From: an uncultured Chlamydiae bacterium
GTDB taxonomy: Bacteria > Chlamydiota > Chlamydiia > Chlamydiales > CALBHK01
Direction: 5' to 3'
Assembly: GCA_937894565.1 (NCBI GenBank)
Contig: CALBHK010000394.1
Location: forward strand, 1-9,497
DNA length: 9,497 nucleotides
The notes under the pieces were generated by a model that had not been told where the DNA came from, ran no database searches, and saw nothing but the letters and a program-made list of their open reading frames with translations. Position 1 is the first letter of the stretch. The number at the start of each line of letters is the position of its first letter. Shown one piece after another: positions 1 to 6,127 of the stretch. The position numbers were made by a program, and so were the translations under genes.

Positions 1-1
1 G

Positions 2-430
2 AGATTGAAAAAAGATGATCAAATTCCGGGTGAGTTACCATTTGTGATGTCAGGAACAACAAATACAGGGGTTGTTGATTATATTGGGAATGATATTAGA
101 GTTTTTCCAAAAAATAGTTTAACTATTGATATTTTTGGAAATGTTTTTTATAGAAACTATTCTTATGGTATGGGGGATGATACAGGTGCTTATTGGAATG
201 ACAATAATTCAATTAGCCAAAAAGCCATGCTATACATATCAACTGTGATTCAAAAATCCTTAGAAGGTAAATTTGATTATGGTAATAAACTAAGAAGTTC
301 TCAAACTGCAAATTTTAAAGTTAAGTTACCCACAACAACACAAAATGAGCCTGATTATGCATATATGGAACATTTAATATCTGCTGTACAGAAAAGCATT
401 TTGAGGCGGTTATCTAATTACTTAGATTAA
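2..430 (+). CDS. Restriction-modification specificity (S) subunit, C-terminal part, truncated by window edge
   Basis: The frame is open to the left edge, so the start lies outside the window; the TTG at position 5 is internal. The visible 142 residues read like the second target-recognition half of a restriction endonuclease subunit S, the Type I / BcgI-like HsdS family that tells the methylase and nuclease which DNA sequence to act on. Recognisable stretches are SGTTNTGVVDYIGN, FPKNSLTIDIFGNVFYRNY and KFDYGNKLRSSQTANFKVKLP. The end (EPDYAYMEHLISAVQKSILRRL) looks like the helix that follows the recognition domain in such proteins. Base composition is AT-rich compared with the transposon. A terminator and a pdif site follow within about 110 bp, so this is the end of an operon that probably continues leftward with methylase and nuclease genes. 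Assignment rests on recalled family motifs. Confidence 0.72.
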   Translation, partial: RLKKDDQIPGELPFVMSGTTNTGVVDYIGNDIRVFPKNSLTIDIFGNVFYRNYSYGMGDDTGAYWNDNNSISQKAMLYISTVIQKSLEGKFDYGNKLRSSQTANFKVKLPTTTQNEPDYAYMEHLISAVQKSILRRLSNYLD

Positions 431-440
431 GTTTTCCTAC

Positions 441-468
441 AATTAACATAATACAGCTTATACGAAAT
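441..468 (-). other. pdif-like XerC/XerD recombination site
   Basis: The site reads as an 11-bp XerD-type arm (aattaacataa, 441-451), a 6-bp spacer (tacagc, 452-457) and an 11-bp XerC-type arm (ttatacgaaat, 458-468). These match the known Acinetobacter pdif arms (XerC ATTTCGTATAA, XerD TTATGTTAAAT), with the XerC arm perfect and one change in the XerD arm. Read in the C-to-D direction it lies on the minus strand. Chromosomal XerC and XerD recombine pairs of such sites and so move gene modules between plasmids. It starts 10 bp after the specificity-gene stop codon, so it probably marks the right border of a mobile module. I found no second convincing site in this window. Confidence 0.85.
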
Positions 469-515
469 CGGTTTTTATTCCTGTTTTAATTCAATAGCTT
501 AACCAAATCACAAAA

Positions 516-542
516 GCCCAACTCTCACCAGTTGGTCTTTTT
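516..542 (+). terminator. Intrinsic terminator downstream of specificity gene
   Basis: A 6-bp stem CCAACT (518-523) / AGTTGG (530-535) with a 6-base loop is followed by TCTTTTT. It lies about 90 bp after the specificity-gene stop, beyond the pdif site, on the strand needed to end that transcript. Confidence 0.6.
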
Positions 543-830
543 ACGTGAATTAGATCGTTCCACGCTTAATATTTAAGCAATGTTCCACGCTTTTGATTAG
601 ATATTTTAATTATCTGACTTATTGAAATCATAACAGAGTGAGTGTCTACGAACGATCCAAAGAAAGTTCGCCTATTCCCCCTCTGAAAAACTGTTTTTTC
701 TCTATTTGATTTTGTAGAAACTTAGCCATCGTGTGCTTTTGCTTTTTTTAGGGTTTTAGGGATACTCCCTAACAAGGCATCACAGGAATCTCGATAGAGT
801 ACCCTGTATGTGTCCTTGCCCTTTTATTTT
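543..830. other. Non-coding spacer with short repeats and hairpins between pdif site and origin 1
   Basis: I see no gene here. The stretch holds an 11-bp direct repeat gttccacgctt (557-567 and 582-592), a palindrome GCTTAA-TAT-TTAAGC (564-578), a palindrome TTAGGGA-TAC-TCCCTAA (756-772), and an imperfect stem at 773-818 followed by a T-rich run. None of these matches a regulatory element I can name. Confidence 0.5.
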
Positions 831-831
831 T
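773..831 (+). terminator. Possible terminator or structured RNA 3' end upstream of origin 1
   Basis: CAAGG (773-777), CAT (778-780) and ACAGG (782-786) can pair with CCTTG (814-818), ATG (808-810) and CCTGT (803-807), leaving a 16-base loop and small bulges. A T-rich tract (cttttattttttt) starts two bases after the stem. This is the shape of an intrinsic terminator for a rightward transcript, but I see no gene for it to end. It could close a small RNA from the preceding spacer. Confidence 0.35.
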
Positions 832-1036
832 TTAAATAATTCTATTTGATAAAAATATCCTGCTTTTCTGGAAATATTAGTTTTTCTCTTTTTATATTAT
901 TTTAATACTTTTAATACTTTTTAAATACAGAAGATAGAAGGAAATCGGCATAAATGGACATTTACCTACCAATAAATGGACATTTACCTACCAATAAATG
1001 GACATTTACCTACCAATAAATGACATAATATATTTA
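831..1036 (+). other. Replication origin 1 (iteron oriV)
   Basis: The layout is typical of a Rep_3 iteron origin. An AT-rich stretch (831-930) contains three near-copies of TTTTAATAC at about 10-bp intervals, a likely strand-opening region. The leader 904-952 is identical to 7928-7976 at the second origin. Three 22-bp iterons follow, then a partial fourth and the rep1 promoter region. The arrangement infers origin function; nothing in the sequence proves that it is active. Confidence 0.8.
950..1024 (+). repeat. Iteron array 1: three 22-bp direct repeats plus a partial fourth
   Basis: Three identical, uninterrupted 22-bp units lie at 950-971, 972-993 and 994-1015, each containing ACATTTACCTACC. 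A fourth, degenerate unit begins at 1016 (ataaatgaca) and lacks one G of the repeat. In Rep_3 plasmids such repeats bind initiator monomers and set copy number and incompatibility. The rep1 product, encoded 90 bp downstream, is the expected ligand. Confidence 0.92.
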
Positions 1037-1078
1037 GTCAATTTATTGACATAAATAAAAAAGTCATTTAAATATAAT
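1037..1078 (+). promoter_or_regulatory. rep1 promoter region with operator-like palindrome
   Basis: A 14-bp palindrome GTCAAT-TT-ATTGAC (1037-1050) contains most of a consensus -35 hexamer TTGACA (1046-1051). A perfect -10 TATAAT sits at 1073-1078, but 21 bp away, longer than the usual 16-18, so the exact pairing is uncertain. A wider inverted pair TAAATGAC (1017-1024) / GTCATTTA (1063-1070) encloses the region and resembles the start of the iteron. Rep_3 initiators often repress their own gene by binding inverted half-iterons in this position. Confidence 0.5.
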
Positions 1079-1107
1079 TCAGTGCTTATAAAATCACAGG
1101 ATTATTC

Positions 1108-2067
1108 ATGAAGGACTTAATCGTTGTAAAAGACAATTCTCTAATCAATGCCAGTTATAACTTGGGGCTTGTAGAACAACGCCTAATACTGCTTGCTATT
1201 ATTGAAGCTAGAAAAACAGGTAAGGGCATTGATGCCAATAATCATTTAACAGTATCCGCCGAAAGTTATATTTCTCAATTTGGTGTAGCGAGACAAACGG
1301 CATATCAAGCACTAAAAGATGCTTGTGATGATTTATTTGAAAGGCGTTTTAGTTACCAAGAAATAAATAAGAAAGGAAATATTGAACATATCCGTTCTCG
1401 ATGGGTGAGTGAGGTTCGTTATATTGATAATGAAGCTCTTGTTAGACTAATTTTTTCTCCTGCTGTTGTCCCATTGATTACGCTTTTAGAACGTGAATTT
1501 ACTAAGTATGACCTAGAGCAAATTAGTCAACTCAACAGTGCCTATGCCGTTCGTTTGTATGAGTTATTAATTGCATGGCGAAACATGGGAAAAACTCCAA
1601 TTATTGCCTTAGAGGATTTTCGCCTACGCATTGGTGTAAGCAATCACGAATACACCATTATGGGTGACTTTAAAAAGCGCGTACTTGAACCATCAATCAC
1701 TCAAATAAACACCCATACAGACATCATTGCTGCCTACGAACAACACAAAGCAGGGCGCGTCATTACAGGCTTTTCATTCACGTTCACCCAAAAGAAACAA
1801 GCGAAAGACGTAACTCCAAAGGCAAAAAAATCAGCAGCTAAACCGAAGGCAACAAAACAAGAAGAACAACTCGACTGGATGACTGCGGACATACTAGACC
1901 GCTTTATTGGCCTATCAATGGCACAGCAACAAACAACTCTCGACACGGCTGAAGCACGACTAAAAGGCGCAAAACAAGCTCGTTTTAAGGCCGCCAGAAG
2001 TGGAAGTGTAAAGCAGCTAATGACCGAGTTTTCCCTTGACATCAACGAAGCTATGATGACGCTATGA
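1108..2067 (+). CDS. Plasmid replication initiator, Rep_3 superfamily (RepB/RepM type), replicon 1
   Basis: This 319-residue protein should bind the iterons at 950-1024 and start replication by opening the adjacent AT-rich DNA. The N-terminus (KDNSLINASYNLGLVEQRLILLAIIEA, residues 9-34) is the signature opening of Acinetobacter-type Rep_3 initiators. A first winged-helix domain includes SQFGVARQTAYQALKDAC (56-73). The second contains the family-typical YAVRLYELLIAWR (146-158) and ends near GFSFTFTQKK (221-230). A lysine-rich linker (234-250) leads to a C-terminal domain with EEQLDWMTADILDRFIGLSM, shared almost exactly with the second Rep at 8184-9137. The ATG start is preceded by AGGA with a 6-base gap. 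No repA-like second replication gene follows; a strong hairpin lies directly downstream. Confidence 0.95.
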   Translation: MKDLIVVKDNSLINASYNLGLVEQRLILLAIIEARKTGKGIDANNHLTVSAESYISQFGVARQTAYQALKDACDDLFERRFSYQEINKKGNIEHIRSRWVSEVRYIDNEALVRLIFSPAVVPLITLLEREFTKYDLEQISQLNSAYAVRLYELLIAWRNMGKTPIIALEDFRLRIGVSNHEYTIMGDFKKRVLEPSITQINTHTDIIAAYEQHKAGRVITGFSFTFTQKKQAKDVTPKAKKSAAKPKATKQEEQLDWMTADILDRFIGLSMAQQQTTLDTAEARLKGAKQARFKAARSGSVKQLMTEFSLDINEAMMTL

Positions 2068-2078
2068 TAGCAGGAATG

Positions 2079-2109
2079 AAAAAGCCACTGCTTTCGCAGT
2101 GGCTTAAAA
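2079..2109. terminator. Strong hairpin after rep1, possibly bidirectional terminator
   Basis: A perfect 10-bp stem AAGCCACTGC (2082-2091) / GCAGTGGCTT (2096-2105) closes a TTTC loop, 14 bp after the rep1 stop. On the minus strand the stem runs into CTTTTTC, a good U-tract, so it could stop transcription leaving the transposon's left end. On the plus strand only two T follow the stem, so termination of rep1 is weaker but plausible. Confidence 0.7.
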
Positions 2110-2178
2110 ACCATCTAACTGACTACTAGCAATAGTCAGTGATATTTCGTTTTTCAACGTAATATCCACCATGAGAGG

Positions 2179-2184
2179 CCTAGT
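2179..2184 (+). repeat. Target-site duplication, left copy (CCTAGT)
   Basis: CCTAGT directly abuts the transposon's left terminal TGTAGCGAC and recurs directly after its right end at 5880-5885. Six bases agrees with the 6-7-bp duplications I recall for Tn552-like elements. Confidence 0.85.
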
Positions 2185-2354
2185 TGTAGCGACTTGCATT
2201 TGAAAATGCTCAGGCCTGCATTCAACGCACTTTGAGGCCAGAACTAAGTGCATTTATCAGATGTCTCAGGACAGGATTAATTGCCACTGAGCCTGCATTA
2301 CATTTTCAGGACTGCATTTCATCGCGTCAGGACAGCATTAACTGCAAATGAAAA
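2185..2354 (+). repeat. Left terminal inverted repeat, 170 bp
   Basis: This is the reverse complement of 5710-5879 with a single difference (T at 2194 opposite the right-end G at 5870) that I could find by reading. It begins TGTAGCGAC and contains several degenerate copies of AATGCAGTCCTGA, seen here in reverse complement (for example TCAGGACTGCATT at 2326-2338). The inner end lies 16 bp from the ATPase stop codon. Confidence 0.95.
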
Positions 2355-2370
2355 TAGTGACGATAGCGCG

Positions 2371-3339
2371 TCAAATAGGCAAGCCTGCAGCCAGAAATTG
2401 ACGGCGTAATTCTGTAACACGAGTGGTGTCTAATTGATGATTAAACAAGGCCTTGATTTCGGCAGGTTTGACATCAAACTGTTCCACGAGATCTTTCAAG
2501 TGGTAGCCATGACGCGTTAATGTCGGCTCCAGATCGTCCAACTGTCGTGACAACACGGACTCGACCAATTCAGCAGAAACTGGTATTTCCCCTGTTTGAT
2601 AACCTGCTTCTAATGACATCGTGAGGTGTAGTTGGATTTGTAGTGGTGTGCGTAAACGGGAAGCTAACAAGTCAATAGCATCTAGCGTCAAGACCGATTC
2701 AACAGAGTTGCCATCACGCATAGAAGTATTGAGCAACCAGTGTAAATATTCACGTTGACTGCCTGCGATACCCTCCAAATTAAATACATCGGTTCGAAAG
2801 CCGATTTCCTCCATGGTGGGACGACGTAAATCGTTACGCAATTTAGGATGACCTGAAAGAATCACTGACAATCGCCCATCACCATCCTCAATCACTTCCA
2901 TCAAACGCTTTAATCCTGTCAGCGTATGCCGATTCAAGTCGTGCGCTTCGTCAACAAACAAGGCAACAGGACGTTTATTCTTGCGTACTAACTCCCGTAA
3001 CTCACGTTCACGCCGCTCCCCCTGTTTGGGAATTTGTATTTTATCAGTACCAAGATCGTAATACAGTGCAGTAATCAGGGTGGCGAGTTTGATACTGTGC
3101 TTTTCCACCGACAAAGATTTGGAGACCGTAATGCGATTCTCTTCCTTCAACTGTTGCTGTAACCGCCTCATGGTCACGGTTTTGCCGCTGCCGACTACAC
3201 CACACACCGCAATGAGGCGACCCTCTAAAATTGCCCCTTTAATGTCTTTGAGCAATTGAGTATGCTGCTGCGTTTCATAGTAACCCGCTTGGCTGAATGG
3301 CTGCGTTAGCCCGTAATACTCCATCACTTCAACTCGCAT
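2371..3339 (-). CDS. tniB: Transposition AAA+ ATPase (TniB/ExeA-like)
   Basis: This 322-residue ATPase is the partner of the DDE transposase. By analogy with MuB, TniB and Tn552 p271, it binds target DNA when loaded with ATP and delivers it to the transposase. Walker A is GVVGSGKT (residues 47-54). Walker B is ALFVDEAHDL (126-135). A sensor-1-like SVILSGHP (158-165) and an arginine-containing GFRTDVF (180-186) follow, in AAA+ order. The N-terminus MEYYGLTQPFSQ resembles the opening of ExeA-type ATPases. Its ATG lies inside the transposase gene (11-bp overlap) behind a strong AGGAGGAGAAG ribosome site, so the two are translationally coupled. The gene ends 16 bp before the left inverted repeat. 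The name tniB is by family and does not imply identity with Tn5053 TniB. Confidence 0.9.
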   Translation of the reverse strand: MRVEVMEYYGLTQPFSQAGYYETQQHTQLLKDIKGAILEGRLIAVCGVVGSGKTVTMRRLQQQLKEENRITVSKSLSVEKHSIKLATLITALYYDLGTDKIQIPKQGERRERELRELVRKNKRPVALFVDEAHDLNRHTLTGLKRLMEVIEDGDGRLSVILSGHPKLRNDLRRPTMEEIGFRTDVFNLEGIAGSQREYLHWLLNTSMRDGNSVESVLTLDAIDLLASRLRTPLQIQLHLTMSLEAGYQTGEIPVSAELVESVLSRQLDDLEPTLTRHGYHLKDLVEQFDVKPAEIKALFNHQLDTTRVTELRRQFLAAGLPI

Positions 3340-4990
3340 GATCTTCTCCTCCTGTTTGATGACGGAAATAATGGCGCACGCGTGATAGTACGGTGTTGCG
3401 TATGAGCGTTTCTGCTAAGACCTGATCAATAAAGGCACGTTCTGCTGATGACAACTTCGCCAATGGACGAGCAAGGTCATCGGCAATCGCGAGTTTGGCC
3501 GCAATCACATGAGGAAATTGGTATTCCAATGACTGGGCATCAAAGGGCTGCTTTGGTATCGCTATGGTTCCCGTGGTCGGTGTTAAGCGCACATCATCAC
3601 CTGACAATGCCGCTATGGGTAAGCCTATTTGATCGGCTAAGGCACGAATACGGTCAGCACGTTCGTCTGCTTTACCTCGTTTGAACGCACGATAACGATG
3701 TAGAGGAATAGGGCCTGATATTGGATAATAAGGCCCCGAACGATCACCCTCAAACTCGATATAAAGTTCGCTATCAAACAAACCCCACAGCAAGATAACC
3801 GTTTCACCAGCCATCGCGGGATCCACTTCATACGCTGTCCCGTCAATGGAGATGCGTGCATCGACACCGACTTTACGCCGTTCAGGCTCGCGGGCAAAAC
3901 GGCAAAATTGCTCCCATGCACACATTTCACGAATCCCTTCCGTGGGTAAATTGGCTAACCAATCGTCTAAACGAGTATGATGCTCGGTGCGATGTTGGCG
4001 TAGGTTGTAATCATGAATCAAATAACGGTGTAGCCATGCGTTTGCTTGTTGTTCTGTTTCAGGCTTATGAAAGTGGTATAACGTTTCATAGGCATCTTTC
4101 ACTGTACGAAAGGCGCGTTCGACCTTGCCTTTGGAGCGTGCCGTAGTACGAGAACCGTCTGAGCCTGCGGGAAGGTGTGTCAGCCATTCAATACCAAGTG
4201 CCAACATAACATTCTGAAAAACACGACTCTTGGCCACAGGGCCATTATCCAAATAAATCAGTTTGGGGCGACCCTGAAAAAGAAAGGTGGCATCCGCTTT
4301 GGGTGTCATTGCGTTAAATAAAAAGCGTAAGGCCGATTCTGCATCTTCCCCGTAAATGCAACGATATTCCTGATAGTTAACACCACTACGATCATCGACC
4401 ACGCTAAATAACATCAGCGTTGGCATCCCTTTCGTGGGATCTATCCAGTCGGGTTTGTCGATATGCTTGAGATCCGAAGGTGACATATCAAATTGCCAGC
4501 AATCATTGCTATGTAGAGCTTGAAAACGGACGGCAGGTGGCTCTCGCTGTAGTCGGCCTTGATCCAAATGCAATTGCCTCAGATAAATATCGACAGTGCT
4601 TTTATGCAGTAAGCCTTGTGGGGCTTTGACAAGGCCGTGAGCCGTTTCAATGCCGTGCTGCTCTAATAACTCAATAGCACGCTGCGTGGACAGATGTCGG
4701 CCTTTTTTATTCGTGGTACGCAGTTTAAGCGCAGCGACCAGTTCACAGTAATGTTCCAGTTCAGGTTTTGGCAGCAGGCGAGGTTGGCCGTGATCGGCTC
4801 GATGTGCCGCCCGAGGTTTTAGACAACGCTTGAGCGCACGGTAGACTGTTGTCGGTGATACCCCATACAGCTCAGCCATTGATGTAATCTGGACGACACG
4901 TTCGGCGCTCTTACGCGGCAGCCGATCCAGTCGTTGCTGTAACTGCAACAACGAATCCGTAGGAATCTCTTTACGGCGATTGGAGGACAT
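3329..4990 (-). CDS. tniA: DDE transposase, Mu/TniA/Tn552-type integrase-core protein
   Basis: This 553-residue transposase cuts and joins the transposon ends. Counted from the chosen ATG, an N-terminal helix-turn-helix (about 29-56, VQITSMAELYGVSPTTVYRALK) should help bind the repeats in the ends. The retroviral-integrase-like core carries the catalytic triad: Asp168 in CWQFDMS, Asp248 in IYLDNGP and Glu291 in KGKVERAFR. A C-terminal beta-barrel-like segment (about 372-430, VGVDARISIDGTAYEVDP) matches the Mu-transposase C domain. The length fits TniA (about 560) better than Tn552 p480. A GTG three bases upstream (4993) is an alternative start; the ATG was preferred, with GGAA just upstream. 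It overlaps the resolvase gene by 20 bp and the ATPase gene by 11 bp, forming one operon. Confidence 0.92.
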   Translation of the reverse strand: MSSNRRKEIPTDSLLQLQQRLDRLPRKSAERVVQITSMAELYGVSPTTVYRALKRCLKPRAAHRADHGQPRLLPKPELEHYCELVAALKLRTTNKKGRHLSTQRAIELLEQHGIETAHGLVKAPQGLLHKSTVDIYLRQLHLDQGRLQREPPAVRFQALHSNDCWQFDMSPSDLKHIDKPDWIDPTKGMPTLMLFSVVDDRSGVNYQEYRCIYGEDAESALRFLFNAMTPKADATFLFQGRPKLIYLDNGPVAKSRVFQNVMLALGIEWLTHLPAGSDGSRTTARSKGKVERAFRTVKDAYETLYHFHKPETEQQANAWLHRYLIHDYNLRQHRTEHHTRLDDWLANLPTEGIREMCAWEQFCRFAREPERRKVGVDARISIDGTAYEVDPAMAGETVILLWGLFDSELYIEFEGDRSGPYYPISGPIPLHRYRAFKRGKADERADRIRALADQIGLPIAALSGDDVRLTPTTGTIAIPKQPFDAQSLEYQFPHVIAAKLAIADDLARPLAKLSSAERAFIDQVLAETLIRNTVLSRVRHYFRHQTGGEDHAS

Positions 4991-5546
4991 CACGTTCCGC
5001 TTCCGTCAGGTAGTTGTATAGCGTGGAACGTCCAACACCCATCATCCGACAAATTTCCTCTACCGTATGATTTCTTTCGTGATAAAGCCGTAAAGCAACG
5101 GCACGCTTGGTGGGGTCAAGACGTTTCTTGCGCCCACCTTGTCGACCACGCGCTCTTGCCGCAGACAAGCCTGCTTGCGTGCGCTCACGAATCAAATGGC
5201 GTTCAAATTCGGCTAATGCACCGAATAAGTGAAAAACCAACCGTCCACCAATGGATGTGGTATCAATATTTTCCTGTACACTGCGCAGACCAACATGGGC
5301 ATGGTCAAACTGTTCAATCATGGCGATGAGATCTTTAAAAGAACGCCCCAGCCTGTCTAGTCGCCAAACAACTACGGTGTCGCCCGCGCGTAGACTCATC
5401 AATAATTGACTAAGCCCTGTACGATTTGCTTTGACACCACTGGCTTTATCTTCAAAAAGACGTTCGCAACCTGCTTTCTGCAATGCGTCTCGTTGCAGAT
5501 CTAAATGTTGGTCATCTGTTGAAACACGAGCATAGCCGATAATCAT
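4971..5546 (-). CDS. tniR: Serine resolvase / DNA invertase family recombinase of the transposon
   Basis: This 191-residue protein should resolve transposition cointegrates at a res site beside its gene. The catalytic domain opens IIGYARVSTDDQ with Ser9 as nucleophile and Arg7. The conserved WRLDRLGRS (61-69) supplies further active-site arginines. GGRLVFHLFGALAEFERHLIRERT (100-123) contains the dimer helix. A C-terminal helix-turn-helix (TVEEICRMMGVGRSTLYNYL, 161-180) binds DNA. Length is normal for small resolvases. The ATG at 5546 gives the usual N-terminus; a GTG at 5564 would add six residues (MKSGRI) and cannot be excluded. It is the first gene of the leftward operon and overlaps the transposase start. 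The symbol is by position and family. Confidence 0.9.
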   Translation of the reverse strand: MIIGYARVSTDDQHLDLQRDALQKAGCERLFEDKASGVKANRTGLSQLLMSLRAGDTVVVWRLDRLGRSFKDLIAMIEQFDHAHVGLRSVQENIDTTSIGGRLVFHLFGALAEFERHLIRERTQAGLSAARARGRQGGRKKRLDPTKRAVALRLYHERNHTVEEICRMMGVGRSTLYNYLTEAERDVLQSP

Positions 5547-5564
5547 GATGCGTCCAGATTTCAC

Positions 5565-5709
5565 GTCAAACTTAAGTGTAGTTGGATATTGAAAAAAGGA
5601 GTGGGAATTTGGACGGTTTTTCGAGGGTATTTCTACAGAAATGGACTATTTTCAAAATGACCATCAAACCATCCTTTGATGGACACACTGGTAAGCCGTT
5701 TGGAAGGCT
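5565..5709. other. Candidate resolvase recombination (res) region
   Basis: This non-coding stretch between the resolvase start and the right inverted repeat is where Tn552- and Tn3-type elements keep res. It contains a perfect palindrome CCATCAAA-ccatcc-TTTGATGG (5661-5682) and TGGAC motifs at 5610, 5642 and 5680, with GTCCA inside the gene start (5552). I cannot assign three subsites or a crossover dinucleotide by eye. The operon promoter should also lie here, but I see no convincing pair of hexamers. Confidence 0.5.
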
Positions 5710-5879
5710 TTTTCATTTGCAGTTAATGCTGTCCTGACGCGATGAAATGCAGTCCTGAAAATGTAATGCAGGCTCAGTGGCAATTAATCCTGTCCTGAGA
5801 CATCTGATAAATGCACTTAGTTCTGGCCTCAAAGTGCGTTGAATGCAGGCCTGAGCATTTTCAAATGCAGGTCGCTACA
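5710..5879 (-). repeat. Right terminal inverted repeat, 170 bp, with about 21-bp-spaced subrepeats
   Basis: It mirrors 2185-2354 with one mismatch and ends GTCGCTACA. AATG/AATC starts occur at 5725, 5746, 5765, 5786, 5810, 5842 and 5864, most belonging to degenerate copies of AATGCAGTCCTGA, spaced roughly 19-24 bp apart except for one gap of 32 bp. Repeated transposase-binding sites in the ends are known for Mu, Tn7 and Tn402-type elements. Confidence 0.95.
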
Positions 5880-5885
5880 CCTAGT
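5880..5885 (+). repeat. Target-site duplication, right copy (CCTAGT)
   Basis: It is identical to 2179-2184 and directly abuts the right terminal CTACA. Removing the element and one copy gives the continuous target GAGGCCTAGTGGCTTTT. Confidence 0.85.
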
Positions 5886-6073
5886 GGCTTTTACGTACAA
5901 CATCAGGATTTGCAGTGTATGACATCATTCAACCTTGTGCAAGGACATAGCTGCTAAAAGCGACAAAAGAAATTTGTTTGCCAGTTTGAGCAAGTTTACA
6001 GCTCCTATCTTTAGCACTTACAATCTGCAATGTATCAATGGCTACCTACGGCGATAGTCAGTTGATACAGACA
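5886..6073. other. Non-coding spacer right of transposon
   Basis: I see no gene here. It holds a short palindrome CCTTG-tg-CAAGG (5933-5944) and an 8-bp inverted pair TGTATCAA (6031-6038) / TTGATACA (6062-6069), which encloses one copy of the 12-bp motif GCGATAGTCAGT (6051-6062). With the transposon removed, this joins the spacer behind rep1. Confidence 0.5.
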
Positions 6074-6108
6074 AAAGCTCATCAGCTAAGGATGGGCTTT
6101 TTGTTTTT
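6073..6108. terminator. Bidirectional intrinsic terminator
   Basis: The stem AAAGCTCATC (6074-6083) / GATGGGCTTT (6091-6100) has one G-T wobble and a 7-base loop. TTGTTTTT follows on the plus strand. On the minus strand the stem runs into TTTTGTC, ending the leftward ribbon-helix-helix gene whose stop is 28 bp away. Confidence 0.8.
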
Positions 6109-6127
6109 CAGACATAAAACCTCTCAT

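Larger units (their letters stand above)
2185..5879 (-). mobile_element. Tn552/Tn402-like transposon, 3,695 bp, no cargo
   Basis: The element is bounded by 170-bp inverted repeats that begin TG and end CA, and by a 6-bp target duplication. It carries three genes in one leftward overlapping operon: serine resolvase, DDE transposase and AAA+ ATPase. A transposase, an ATPase and a resolvase without a TniQ target-selection protein is the gene set of Tn552, whereas Tn402/Tn5053 elements also carry tniQ. Such elements move by replicative transposition, and the resolvase then separates the cointegrate at a res site. No passenger gene is present. All three reading frames and both ends are complete, so it may still be active or may have moved recently. 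Confidence 0.9.

Noticed and set aside
950..1015. Regular short repeats that might suggest a CRISPR array
   Set aside because: The repeats are directly abutting 22-bp units without unique spacers, next to a rep gene; they are iterons.
1734..2114. 126-codon minus-strand frame opposite rep1, with a similar one at 8735-9127 opposite rep2
   Set aside because: Both lie antisense to the conserved Rep C-terminal tail, and their similarity follows from rep1/rep2 homology. The products are Cys/Ser-rich with no recognisable domain.
2144..2171. atttcg start suggesting a second pdif site (also at 6694-6720)
   Set aside because: Only the first six or seven bases of the XerC arm match, and the XerD arm is absent in both places.
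3448..4146. Several frames (3448-3684, 3637-3930, 3856-4146) inside the transposase gene
   Set aside because: They are shadows of the DDE transposase, whose motifs run through the whole region in one frame.
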